Notes: a model not told the origin generated them from the letters alone. 14,570 nt of DNA from Defluviitaleaceae bacterium (GCA_009782245.1 WRKK01000331.1:1-14570), one strand, 5' to 3'. Shown: positions 1-7,442, numbered from the stretch's first letter. Translations and numbers: made by a program.

Positions 1-246
1 CCCGCCAAGGGCGCTGCCCCTGGACCCCGCAAGGAGCGCGCCCCTTGACCCGCTAAATTTCTTAATGGTTTTTAGTAGCAAGTTAATGATAATGCCTTGC
101 GGTTTTGTGAAAATATCTGCTTTGTGAAAATATCAGCCCCTACGAAAATAAAAAATATGCACAATTTTCGTTAAAAACCCCTTAAAAATTTTAGCGGGTC
201 AAGGGGCGCGCTCCTTGCGGGGTGTGGGGCAGAGCCCCACGGTTTT
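1..246. repeat. Inverted-repeat (MITE-like) hairpin element, left end cut by window
   Basis: Two GC-rich arms face each other. The left arm is 1-54 and the right arm is 193-246. Positions 24-54 are the exact reverse complement of 193-223 (31 nt). The right arm continues into a GTGGGGC/GCCCCAC hairpin (224-240) and GGTTTT (241-246). The left arm instead carries a CCAAGGGC/GCCCCTGG-type hairpin at its outer end and runs off the window. The centre (about 55-192) is AT-rich, has no gene, and contains a 17-nt tandem duplication (104-137). The right end lies 18 nt beyond the stop of the DUF4330-like gene, so it may also terminate that transcript. No transposase is visible. The same modules recur at 3983-4049 and 4804-4965. 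Confidence 0.8.
104..137. repeat. 17-nt tandem duplication
   Basis: TTTGTGAAAATATC occurs at 104-117 and again at 121-134, followed by TGC in the first copy and AGC in the second. This gives two 17-nt units that differ at one base. It lies in the AT-rich core of the inverted-repeat element. No function is evident. Confidence 0.75.
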
Positions 247-264
247 AATGTTTTGGTATATATG

Positions 265-780
265 TCAATCAAATTCCACAGCTGTAATAAATCCCTCGCC
301 TGCAAAAAATTTTGACCGTACAGCAACGCCGCGCCCAACGCCGACGGAAAAATGTCCTATGAGAGTTTCGTATTCCGTTACTGTTGCGTAGGATTCTACT
401 ACAATGTAGACTAGTTCTAGGCCGTCAACTGTTGCCAGTTGGAATGTGCCTGTTTGCTCGTTGAATGCGGAAATTTCAAATGGTAGTGCGTAAACGTCCA
501 CGATACGCCCAATTTCTTGCCCCATGGCGGCTTCGGTTAGTGTGTCGCCTATTTGAATGTTTTGGTAAAAGCCGTCTGTGGCTAAAAGCCGTCTGCCGTC
601 GTCCCGTTCGCGGTTGCCCAACTCGATTGTGTAACGAATGCGAAAATCGCCCGTTTGTGCCTGTACTTGCCGTGGTACAGCAAGCTGCGTTGCACCAAAA
701 ATCAGTAAAACTAGCAATGCCAGCCAAATTATGTCCATTAAATGCACCCCAAAAATTTTGCCATTTGCGAAAATTTTCAT
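265..780 (-). CDS. DUF4330-like single-pass membrane protein
   Basis: This 171-residue protein has one N-terminal membrane segment (about residues 14-34, IIWLALLVLLIFGATQL region), preceded by the GKIFGVHLMD stretch. An extracytoplasmic domain of about 135 residues follows. The N-terminal GK-(I/L)-FG...(I/L)D pattern followed by a hydrophobic anchor resembles DUF4330 proteins of Firmicutes, whose biochemical role is unknown. The start ATG overlaps the TGA of the upstream glycosyltransferase (ATGA, 777-780), and a GGGAGG site lies 11-12 nt ahead, so the two are translationally coupled. It is the last gene of the polysaccharide operon. Its position suggests an accessory envelope role in polysaccharide assembly or export, which is an inference from context only. 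The family call rests on memory of the N-terminal pattern and length, not on a search. Confidence 0.72.
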   Translation of the reverse strand: MKIFANGKIFGVHLMDIIWLALLVLLIFGATQLAVPRQVQAQTGDFRIRYTIELGNRERDDGRRLLATDGFYQNIQIGDTLTEAAMGQEIGRIVDVYALPFEISAFNEQTGTFQLATVDGLELVYIVVESYATVTEYETLIGHFSVGVGRGVAVRSKFFAGEGFITAVEFD

Positions 781-1892
781 AAAATAAAACGCCTCCCTAT
801 AACATCTTTGTACACGTTTTCAATGTTTCGTGCCATTATATCGTCCCGAAACCGCTCTTTGTACTCTATTTGCGAGTTGTGAACCAAACTTTGCATTAAA
901 CTGTTGTCGTTTTTCAGCAAAATTACCATATCCGCCAACATTCTTGCATCTTTTTGCGGGAAGATTAGCCCCGTTTTTTTGTGCGTTATAACAAACGGGT
1001 TTCCGCCAAAATCGCTTACTACCGCTGGTACGCCCAAACTCATGCCCTCCAGCAAAGACAGCGAAGTCGCCTCTGTGCCGTACGATGAGTTTATTTGTAC
1101 GTTTGTTATGTTCAGCAGTTTGTCCACATCTTCCACAAACCCTAGCAGTTGCACATTTTTTATACGCTCGTCTTTTATGCGTTTTGCTAGGCTTTCCTGC
1201 ATTGGGCCTGTGCCAGCGATTAGCACAAAAATGGTTGGGTCGCGAATAGCCCATATTTTAGCGGCATCTAGCGTGTAGTTGTGGCCTTTTACGTCTTCCA
1301 GCCGTGCTATTTGCGAAACTATAAACGGGTTATCATGCGGAATATCGTACTTTTGCAGAATTTTCGCACGTTCCTCCAGCGGATATATTTTTGTTGCCGC
1401 AACGCCGTTGTAAATTATCTTTATTTTACTTTCCCGAACGCCCGTTTTTAGCAAAATATCCTTGGCGGCTGGCGAAACCGCTATTATGCCGTCGCTAAAA
1501 AAATTGTTAGCCAAGCCAATCAGCTGTTTTAGCGGAAACTTCGTACTTCTAGCAGATGGCTCAAAAACGCTGTGCCGAGTGTAAACCACATGGCAACCGC
1601 CCAGCCGCCCCGCAATCCGCCCCGCAAAAGAGGCGTGAGTATGCACAATATCGGGCTGAATGTCTCGTATAAGTTTTATGATTTCTATAACGCCTTTGGC
1701 GGACATGGATTTTTCGTTGATATACGGCAGTTCGTGGTAGTTGACATCTTTTAACAGCGGAACTAACGCACTACCAACGGGCAACGCAAGTTCTAACTTA
1801 AAATTTTCCCAATTACACGCCTCAAATAAAGTTAGCAAGTGCCGCCCAGCGCCGCCAATATTGGTGTCGGATATAATATGTAGTATTTTCAT
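777..1892 (-). CDS. Family 4 (GT-B) glycosyltransferase
   Basis: This 371-residue, full-length GT-B enzyme probably transfers a sugar from a nucleotide-sugar donor to a lipid-linked glycan on the cytoplasmic face. The N-terminal acceptor domain has the glycine-rich NIGGAGRHLL loop (residues 11-20) and VHTHASFAGRIAG (83-95). The C-terminal donor domain starts near IVSQIARLEDVKG (191-203). It contains the retaining-enzyme EX7E motif, with E274 and E282 in EATSLSLLEGMSLGVP, followed by a conserved glycine-rich VVSDFGGNP. The ATG overlaps the TGA of the upstream O-antigen ligase gene (1889-1892) and its own TGA overlaps the next ATG, so the three genes form a tight operon. The specific sugar and linkage cannot be read from the sequence. 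The family assignment is secure and the pathway assignment comes from the neighbours. Confidence 0.93.
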   Translation of the reverse strand: MKILHIISDTNIGGAGRHLLTLFEACNWENFKLELALPVGSALVPLLKDVNYHELPYINEKSMSAKGVIEIIKLIRDIQPDIVHTHASFAGRIAGRLGGCHVVYTRHSVFEPSARSTKFPLKQLIGLANNFFSDGIIAVSPAAKDILLKTGVRESKIKIIYNGVAATKIYPLEERAKILQKYDIPHDNPFIVSQIARLEDVKGHNYTLDAAKIWAIRDPTIFVLIAGTGPMQESLAKRIKDERIKNVQLLGFVEDVDKLLNITNVQINSSYGTEATSLSLLEGMSLGVPAVVSDFGGNPFVITHKKTGLIFPQKDARMLADMVILLKNDNSLMQSLVHNSQIEYKERFRDDIMARNIENVYKDVIGRRFIL

Positions 1893-3415
1893 GGCTGTGT
1901 ACCTTCGTTGTCAACCTTAACTAATGCCGTGCCAATCCCCAAAAACAGGAAAAACGCCAACATTACCCGATAGTTATAAAAAACGTGGTCAAACATTCCT
2001 TGAAACAAAAACCCGACAACACCAGCGGTTATTGCGGCAGATAGCAACTTTCGGCGGGAATCTTGCGTGTTGCGCATAAACGAAAATTGTGTGCGGAAAA
2101 AGCAAGCCAAAACCGCCAAAAATGCCAATAATCCGATTATTCCCGTCTCCAAAAAAACTTGCAAAAACAAATTATGTGCGTGTGGCGCAGGAACAGCCGC
2201 AAACGAGTAAAACGGATACGCCATATTGTACGCCTCGATGCCTTGCCCTAATCCCGCCATCCAAAAATCCTGCAAAATGCGAATAGATGCTTGCCAAATG
2301 GATATTCTGAACGCCGTGGAAGTATCCGCAAAGTTAAGAATACTGACCAGCCGTGCAATAATGTGGTCTGGCAGTAAAATCGGTGCAACGGCTAAACCCA
2401 AGCCGTACAGCACAATAAGCCGCTTTTCCACCAAAAGCATAAAAAACAGCACCGCACCCGCCAACGCCAAATAGCACCCGCGCGAGTACGTTAAAGCCAA
2501 CGCCACCACCAAAACGCCCGTAACGCCCGTTGCGTACACTTTGTACAGCGGATTTTTTACATACAAGATAAGCCCCGCCGCAAGCGGAATAGCCAGCAAC
2601 AGGTACGCCCCGTAAACATTGGGGTTGCCAAAAGTGGAATAAACCCGCAACGAAAGTGCGGCGAACAAATCTCGGTCAACCCAAGTCATATTAACGTAGC
2701 CGATAATAATTTGATAAAACGCGATAAAAGCGGTAACAGCGGCAACCGAGATAAAAACTGCCATAACAACGTCCAAGCATTTGCGCGTGTTAAAACACGT
2801 GTAAACTAGCACATAAGAAAGCATTATAGCGGTTGTCAAAAAAGCAATAGGAATACTAGATGCTGGAGCAAGCGAACCATACGCCATAGCAAAAGTAACC
2901 AATATATAGAAAAACAGGGCGGTTGCGGTTATATCCAGCTTAAATTTATAAACAAACAACGCCGCACCAAAAACCAGAACAATCATTCCCGCAAGCAACA
3001 TTGTAGGAAAAAACGGGGCAACAGCAACAATCGCCAACAGCCCCCAAACAGGAAAGGCGGCAACAAGCCATTTTAGCGGGTTGCCAACTAGCGGCGTGTT
3101 CATTGCGGCGGTAAAAAACGTGATTAAACGGCTGCCCTGCAATAATCGGGGCAAACTGGCGGGATAATCAGTATTATGCGAAATTTTGGGAAAGCGATTA
3201 AGCAGATATTCAACAAAGCCCACAAAGCGGCTATTTTCAAGACGTTTCTCGTCAAAATCGTCAACAAAAAGGCGGACAATAAAACTGCCCTGAAAAAATC
3301 GGATAACAGCGTTAAAAAACGCCAAAATCCCCCGAAAAAACAGGCTACCGTCCAATAATAGTTCTATTTTTTGCATAATATGCGTAATAATTGAAATATT
3401 TTGCGTTTTTTGCAT
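1889..3415 (-). CDS. O-antigen ligase / Wzy-type polysaccharide polymerase family protein
   Basis: The protein has 508 residues from the ATG at 3415. It is polytopic, with about ten or more hydrophobic segments, and a roughly 100-residue soluble N-terminal stretch. Wzy_C/O-antigen ligase hallmarks are visible: YSTFGNPNVYG (GNPN at 263-266), LTYSRG (309-313 region), and the periplasmic GLGQGIEAY...PHAHNLFLQ loop (HAHN at 412-415) followed by LETGIIGLLAF. Enzymes of this family polymerise lipid-linked repeat units or join glycans to an acceptor outside the membrane. A GTG at 3427 directly abuts the upstream stop codon, but AGGTGG at the stop/GTG junction is spaced 8 nt from the ATG at 3415, so the ATG is preferred. 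The 3' end overlaps the glycosyltransferase start by 4 nt. Polymerase and ligase cannot be told apart from sequence alone. Confidence 0.9.
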   Translation of the reverse strand: MQKTQNISIITHIMQKIELLLDGSLFFRGILAFFNAVIRFFQGSFIVRLFVDDFDEKRLENSRFVGFVEYLLNRFPKISHNTDYPASLPRLLQGSRLITFFTAAMNTPLVGNPLKWLVAAFPVWGLLAIVAVAPFFPTMLLAGMIVLVFGAALFVYKFKLDITATALFFYILVTFAMAYGSLAPASSIPIAFLTTAIMLSYVLVYTCFNTRKCLDVVMAVFISVAAVTAFIAFYQIIIGYVNMTWVDRDLFAALSLRVYSTFGNPNVYGAYLLLAIPLAAGLILYVKNPLYKVYATGVTGVLVVALALTYSRGCYLALAGAVLFFMLLVEKRLIVLYGLGLAVAPILLPDHIIARLVSILNFADTSTAFRISIWQASIRILQDFWMAGLGQGIEAYNMAYPFYSFAAVPAPHAHNLFLQVFLETGIIGLLAFLAVLACFFRTQFSFMRNTQDSRRKLLSAAITAGVVGFLFQGMFDHVFYNYRVMLAFFLFLGIGTALVKVDNEGTQP

Positions 3416-3427
3416 ATTCTTTACCAC

Positions 3428-3937
3428 CTAACTTGCTATAATAGTAAAATCGCCTTTTATCATCAAGTAAGCATCTGTGTGAAAGCGTAGCCCACGCCCG
3501 TCATCTAGCGGCACAATGAGCAAATTATTTAGCGGCACAGCTTGCCCGTTCATTATATCCCAGCCAGCGGTAACGTTTGCAAGCCCGTTTGGGCCAGCAA
3601 CAACAGATGCCTCGCCCGCCCGCAGGATAATTTCGGTACTTGCGCCGCCCAGCAAAATGCTGCCAGCGTTGGCACGTATAACTTCAAACAATTCTCTATT
3701 AACCGCCGCAGGTGCAGGAGCGGGCGGTTCTGGCGGCTGGGCGGGTGTTTCTAGTTGCAATATAAGAGCCTCTAGTTCAGCAATACGCCTGTCAACGTAA
3801 CTGCGCGAAACCAGCGGATCGTCTGCTGTGCCAGGCTGTGCATTAGCGATTACTCCCGCACTATGCACGCCAACCAAATACATTATAACCATCGTTGTTG
3901 CTAAAATTAATATTTTTATGGATTTCAGTTTTTTCAT
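3428..3937 (-). CDS. Small secreted/anchored protein of unknown function, first gene of the polysaccharide operon
   Basis: The protein has 169 residues from the ATG at 3937, which has AAAGGA about 8-9 nt upstream. A longer GTG-initiated frame (to 4003) would begin inside a hairpin repeat, so it is rejected. Residues 1-35 form a basic n-region and hydrophobic segment ending in SAGVIANAQ, which looks like a signal peptide or anchor. DDPLVSRSYVDRRIAELEALILQLE (39-63) is a short amphipathic, coiled-coil-like stretch, and a Pro/Ala linker follows (65-78). The C-terminal domain (about 80-169) has paired motifs: a glycine-rich LLGGASTEIILRAGEA and, later, VPLNNLLIVPLDDGRG (134-149). I recall unnamed clostridial secreted proteins of this layout but cannot give a family name. 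Its TAG is immediately followed by the O-antigen ligase start region, so the two are co-translated. A structural or accessory role outside the cell is inferred from position. Confidence 0.82.
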   Translation of the reverse strand: MKKLKSIKILILATTMVIMYLVGVHSAGVIANAQPGTADDPLVSRSYVDRRIAELEALILQLETPAQPPEPPAPAPAAVNRELFEVIRANAGSILLGGASTEIILRAGEASVVAGPNGLANVTAGWDIMNGQAVPLNNLLIVPLDDGRGLRFHTDAYLMIKGDFTIIAS

Positions 3938-3982
3938 TTGAATCGTTCCTTTCTTGTTTCGCTGTTTTTGTGCTAAAACCTT

Positions 3983-4049
3983 AAAACCGTGGGCGCTGCC
4001 CACACCCGCAAGGGGATTCTCCCCTTGACCCCTTAAAAATTTTTAAGGG
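3983..4049 (-). repeat. Single-arm hairpin repeat in the leader of the polysaccharide operon
   Basis: Read on the plus strand, it holds AAAACC (3983-3988), a GTGGGC/GCCCAC hairpin (3989-4003), a CAAGGGG/CCCCTTG hairpin (4009-4027) and a perfect 20-nt palindrome CCCTTAAAAA/TTTTTAAGGG (4030-4049). It is one arm of the same modular repeat seen at 1-246 and 4804-4965. It lies between the -10 element at 4087-4092 and the first start codon at 3937, so it is predicted to be transcribed as a strongly folded 5' leader. On the minus strand the last hairpin is followed by GGTTTT, which could weakly attenuate transcription. Confidence 0.8.
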
Positions 4050-4086
4050 TGCAGATTTGTGTTACTATTTCTCTGCTGTTCTAAAA

Positions 4087-4115
4087 ATTTTAACATAGTT
4101 TTGGTAAAAATGCAA
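4087..4115 (-). promoter_or_regulatory. Sigma-A-type promoter of the polysaccharide operon
   Basis: On the minus strand TTGCAT (4115-4110) is followed after exactly 17 nt by TAAAAT (4092-4087). Transcription should start near 4080 and produce a leader of about 145 nt that contains the hairpin repeat. No other equally good match was seen between the tetR stop and the first gene. Confidence 0.75.
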
Positions 4116-4169
4116 TTTATATTGCGATTTTTTTGCGATTTTGTGAAGTTTTGCCAGAATTAAGTTACA

Positions 4170-4784
4170 CTAAATTTGCGGTTTTAACGCACCAAACTTC
4201 ACCAACCCAACAAACTCCTCACAATCCGCAATATACTCACCAATGCCCTCCACCAAACTTTCGCTATGCTCCGCCGAATATCGCAACCACAACGCCTCCA
4301 AGCCCAACTGCGTATACTCCATTAACTTCGCCAAATTCACATTCTGCCTAAATAGCGTAATATCAACCTCGCTGAAAAAATTCCGCAACGCCGCACCCAA
4401 ATGACTACCCAGCAAATGCCGCTCTATTTCCGCCCTCGTTAGCCCATATGTGTCCGATTTCTCGTACAAAATTTTATTGATAATCGGCAAAAAACTCGGA
4501 TTCCTCACGCAAAAGTCCATTTTTACTCGCAAATTTGCCAGCACTCTATCAAAAAAATCCGTAATACCAATATCCAAATGCTCCGCCATAAACGCAATAT
4601 ATTCGTCCAAAACGTACCATTGGCAAGCCGCATACAACTCTCTCTTATTCCCAAAATAATGGAACAACAGCCCTTTCGACACGCCAGCCCTTTTCGCAAT
4701 CTCATTCGTGGAAGCAACCTCAAATCCGCCCTCACTAAAGACCTCTATCGCCGTATGCAAAATCCTAACCTTTTTCTCTACCAT
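4170..4784 (-). CDS. TetR/AcrR-family transcriptional regulator
   Basis: The protein has 204 residues from the ATG at 4784, which has AGAGGA about 7 nt upstream. A longer frame to 4835 would add 17 residues encoded by the neighbouring hairpin repeat and is rejected. Residues 1-50 match the TetR DNA-binding domain: ILHTAIEVFSEGGFEVASTNEIAKRAGVSKGLLFHYFGNKRELY, with the recognition helix near AGVSKGLLFHYF (33-44). The remaining 150 residues are the variable, mostly helical ligand-binding and dimerisation part, so the ligand cannot be predicted. It sits between cotH and the polysaccharide operon on the same strand. It may control itself, cotH or the polysaccharide promoter about 55-80 nt past its stop codon. 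No convincing operator palindrome besides the repeat hairpins was seen. Confidence 0.92.
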   Translation of the reverse strand: MVEKKVRILHTAIEVFSEGGFEVASTNEIAKRAGVSKGLLFHYFGNKRELYAACQWYVLDEYIAFMAEHLDIGITDFFDRVLANLRVKMDFCVRNPSFLPIINKILYEKSDTYGLTRAEIERHLLGSHLGAALRNFFSEVDITLFRQNVNLAKLMEYTQLGLEALWLRYSAEHSESLVEGIGEYIADCEEFVGLVKFGALKPQI

Positions 4785-4803
4785 AACCAATCCTCTAAAA
4801 CCT

Positions 4804-4965
4804 AAAACCGTGGGGCTCCGCCCCACACCCCGCAAGGGACTTCGCCCCTTGACCCCGTAACATTTTTTTCGGAAAACTTTATAAAAATGAGCGGGTCAAG
4901 GGGCGCGCTCCTTGCGGGTCCAGGGCAGCGCCCTGGCGGGGTGTGGGGCAGAGCCCCACGGTTTT
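4804..4965. repeat. MITE-like inverted-repeat element of hairpin modules
   Basis: The left arm 4804-4857 (AAAACC, GTGGGGC/GCCCCAC hairpin 4810-4826, CAAGGG/CCCTTG hairpin 4833-4851) is mirrored by the right arm 4890-4965 (AGCGGGTCAAGGGG, then a GTGGGGC/GCCCCAC hairpin 4943-4959 and GGTTTT). The right arm carries an extra hairpin module, CCAGGGC-AGC-GCCCTGG (4920-4936), that is absent from the left arm. The centre is 32 nt of AT-rich sequence. The element fills the space between the tetR start and the cotH stop (5 nt away), so it can fold into a long stem and probably ends cotH transcription. No coding capacity or clear target-site duplication is visible. Confidence 0.82.
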
Positions 4966-4969
4966 GTCT

Positions 4970-7273
4970 TTACTCTGCTGTGAATATTGCTAGAACTGTG
5001 ATGCTTTCGTCTGTGTTTGGCGGTGGCGTTATTGTTAGGTTGTTTTCGTTGAATGTTCCGCTTATGCCGCCTGTGATTTCAAAATGTGAAAAAATGTAGC
5101 CTGTAAGCGGCATGGCTGTTATTGTGATTGGCAAACCTCGGATATAATTTCCTCGGAAATCGCCTATCTCAAAGCCGTAATCCGCTATGTTGCCACGGTC
5201 AAATAAATCGGCTCGTATCTGCGCGCCAGAAATGTCAAACCAACCTTGTGTGCTGTCCGTTTGCCAACGTACCTCTGTGAAACCGCTTGTGTCCAAGCCT
5301 AGTGCCAAATTTGCCCTGTCCGTTCGGTTGAAATAGTTGCGTAAATGGTCAAGTGAATAATCCGCGCGCCGCTCCAAAAAACTACGCACTCGCATAATCC
5401 CCTCGCCATACCACGGCTCGGCGGAATTAAGCCAACGCTCCGTGCCCTCGCCGTGCCGACTGTCAAGCCGCCAACGGTAAAAATCCGAGGCAATCGTCGG
5501 CTGCCGATACGCCGCAAGCCTATCTATTACTGCGTTTGTGCGTATTGGGTTAAATACCGTGCCAAGATATGTAGAATACCGTGCCGCCACTAACGCCCTA
5601 AATTCAGCGTTTTGGAATAAATTATACCAAATGTCAACCGCCCATTGCGATTGCATTCCTGCCCACGATGGCTCGGCAACCCAGCCTGTGCCGCGCGTCG
5701 TAAAATGACGCATTCTGTCAAAATGCGGCTCGTTCATTCCCTCGTCAAAATCGTGCAGGAAAAACCGCCAACGGCCGTCCGCCCCTGGAATCCCCTCATA
5801 ATACGTCTCCGTCCGCCACATGATAAAATTGTTCCCAGGCCAATCCCAGTTGTCAAAATGGTAGTAGACGAGAAAATAGTCAATGAAATTGTCAATGCAA
5901 ATGAGCGTTTGCAGATGTGCGAAATTCGCCGCAAGCGACATATCTGTGCCGTTTATCGTGTCAATGACCTCCATCCACGAGGCGTATGCGTCGCGCTCGA
6001 ACGCCGAACGCCCCTCGTCATAGTCAACGTGTAGCAATGGGTGTCCGCTGGGCAGCCGTCCGTCCGAGCCAGCCCACGGATAGAGCGGATCGTCAGGCGT
6101 TAGCAGCTGATTATTTGTCGTGCCGCCAGGTGCGACTTCCAGCACAACGATAGAATTGGGGTTGACACCAGGATAACGTGCCGCCAACTGCACATCGCTG
6201 CGATGTTCGCGCAAGCAGTACATTCCCCAAAATTCGCCGTTCACAAACACCGCACCATAGGACGCATTTTGAATATCGGGGCGTAGCGGTTCGCTTATCA
6301 TCATTGTCAAGGTGTCGCGCATTGTCGTTCTGTCCCAATCCGAGATTCGCATGGAAAGGTGCTTAAAATCGGCAACTTCGCCCAGCGGCGAGTAAAAACT
6401 CTGACGGCTGTCTGGGATAAGCGCCGCCATATCGTAGACAACGCCGTCGCCACGGTTAAAATTGAGACGCAGAGATTTTTTGGGGTGTCGCCGCGACCAG
6501 TTGCCAGAGACCCTGCCCTCGGCAAATTGCGAGAACATCAGCGTTCCGTCTGGGTAAAAAATCTCGGCGTAAACCATGGGCCGCAAATCTCTGTCCGACC
6601 AGTTGTGGTACATTCCCACGACTGGGTCGGCGAAATATTCGGGCTCCATGGAGATTGAGATGATGCGAGTGTTGAAATTGCCCCTGCCGTTATTTTCCAC
6701 GAAAAACGACTGCGTGGCGGTCGCCGAGCCGTCGCCGTTTGCGTTAAAAGCCCGCGCGCGGACGACCAAGCCGTTGTAGTACAGCCGTGGTGTGCGTGGA
6801 AAGCTGTCGTGCCACCACCAACTGCGGTAATAGTGGCAACCGCTGGCATTAAAGAGGTTGTTGCCGCAAACGATGCCCATGGAGAGCGGGCTGTTTTCCT
6901 CGGTGGGTGCTGGCGAATGGACACGTATCGCACCGTTGAAAATGGGCGAGTCTGCCGTGGGTTCGCTGCCGTCTAGGGTGTAGCGGATAATTGCACCTGG
7001 TTCTGCCGCTAGTGTCAAGTCAAATTCTTGGGTAAAAAAGCCGCTTGGGTGCGAGAAAGTGGGTGCGGCGAAAGCGAAGTCGGCAGGTGCGGCGGATTGG
7101 GTGGTGGGTGCGGCTGGTTGTGATGTTTCGGTTGTTGCGGTTGTTTCGGTTGCTGTTGCGGTGGGCGGCGTGTAATCCGCCGTTCCGTTGTTGCCGTTCT
7201 GCCAGACTGCGAAAACAAGCACAGGGACAAGCACGGCGGCGATTATTCCGCCTAGTATGATTATTTTTTTCAT
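4970..7273 (-). CDS. Secreted CotH-family (kinase-fold) protein with chitobiase/hexosaminidase C-terminal-like domain
   Basis: The protein has 767 residues from the ATG at 7273, preceded by GGAGG at 7 nt. A longer frame to 7444 would run through the promoter and is rejected. Residues 4-22 form an N-terminal signal anchor, followed by a Thr/Ala/Pro-rich linker (33-66). Residues about 68-192 resemble the CHB_HEX_C_1 carbohydrate-surface domain (IRYTLDGSEPT at 96-106, VVRARAFNANG at 170-180). Residues about 200-645 match CotH: HPKKSLRLNF (263-272), DNWDWPGNNFIMWR (474-487) and the acidic WRFFLHDFDEG (502-512), which carries the HDFD catalytic/metal-type motif. The last 100 residues are a small beta-rich tail. 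CotH proteins are Fam20C-like protein kinases of spore coats, with relatives attached to extracellular matrix modules. Here the signal anchor and sugar-domain suggest phosphorylation or binding at the cell surface. Its own promoter is at 7304-7332. Substrate and activity are unproven. Confidence 0.88.
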   Translation of the reverse strand: MKKIIILGGIIAAVLVPVLVFAVWQNGNNGTADYTPPTATATETTATTETSQPAAPTTQSAAPADFAFAAPTFSHPSGFFTQEFDLTLAAEPGAIIRYTLDGSEPTADSPIFNGAIRVHSPAPTEENSPLSMGIVCGNNLFNASGCHYYRSWWWHDSFPRTPRLYYNGLVVRARAFNANGDGSATATQSFFVENNGRGNFNTRIISISMEPEYFADPVVGMYHNWSDRDLRPMVYAEIFYPDGTLMFSQFAEGRVSGNWSRRHPKKSLRLNFNRGDGVVYDMAALIPDSRQSFYSPLGEVADFKHLSMRISDWDRTTMRDTLTMMISEPLRPDIQNASYGAVFVNGEFWGMYCLREHRSDVQLAARYPGVNPNSIVVLEVAPGGTTNNQLLTPDDPLYPWAGSDGRLPSGHPLLHVDYDEGRSAFERDAYASWMEVIDTINGTDMSLAANFAHLQTLICIDNFIDYFLVYYHFDNWDWPGNNFIMWRTETYYEGIPGADGRWRFFLHDFDEGMNEPHFDRMRHFTTRGTGWVAEPSWAGMQSQWAVDIWYNLFQNAEFRALVAARYSTYLGTVFNPIRTNAVIDRLAAYRQPTIASDFYRWRLDSRHGEGTERWLNSAEPWYGEGIMRVRSFLERRADYSLDHLRNYFNRTDRANLALGLDTSGFTEVRWQTDSTQGWFDISGAQIRADLFDRGNIADYGFEIGDFRGNYIRGLPITITAMPLTGYIFSHFEITGGISGTFNENNLTITPPPNTDESITVLAIFTAE

Positions 7274-7303
7274 TGGGTACCTCCGTTTTTTTTGGTTTTC
7301 TTT

Positions 7304-7332
7304 ATTATAGCATGGGTTGGGGTGGGGTGCAA
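7304..7332 (-). promoter_or_regulatory. Promoter of the cotH-family gene
   Basis: On the minus strand TTGCAC (7332-7327), an exact 17-nt spacer and consensus TATAAT (7309-7304) lie 31 nt ahead of the start codon. The spacer and -35 region overlap the left copy of the direct repeat that flanks the restriction-modification cassette. Confidence 0.82.
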
Positions 7333-7334
7333 GT
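7311..7334. repeat. Direct repeat, left copy, flanking the RM cassette
   Basis: CATGGG (7311-7316) and a 17-nt block TGGGGTGGGGTGCAAGT (7318-7334) recur at 9335-9340 and 9343-9359 in the same orientation, with a 1-2 nt difference between the two blocks. The two copies lie just outside the restriction endonuclease and methyltransferase genes, about 2.0 kb apart. Confidence 0.7.
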
Positions 7335-7361
7335 TTTTTGGGAAAGTTTTTGGGTGATTGA

Positions 7362-7390
7362 TTGACCAGAGTTGCAAGTTGTAGTATAAT
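7362..7390 (+). promoter_or_regulatory. Promoter of the restriction-modification operon
   Basis: TTGACC (7362-7367), an exact 17-nt spacer and consensus TATAAT (7385-7390) lie 52 nt before the endonuclease ATG. It is divergent from the cotH promoter, with about 29 nt between the two -35 boxes. No internal methyltransferase promoter or control (C) protein gene was seen, so both RM genes probably depend on this promoter. Confidence 0.82.
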
Positions 7391-7442
7391 GGGAATAGTA
7401 GAAATCTGCGTTTGATAGAGAGGAAAAAAGAGAGTAAAAACC

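Noticed and set aside
1..246. CRISPR array
   Set aside because: The repeats are inverted hairpin arms and one 17-nt tandem pair, with no regular direct repeats and spacers and no cas genes.
4133..4351. Plus-strand ORF antisense to tetR
   Set aside because: Low-complexity Pro/Thr/His composition, typical of a shadow frame of a real gene.
4785..4835. Longer TetR N-terminus
   Set aside because: The extra 17 residues are translated hairpin repeat. The ATG at 4784 has a good ribosome site and the normal family start.
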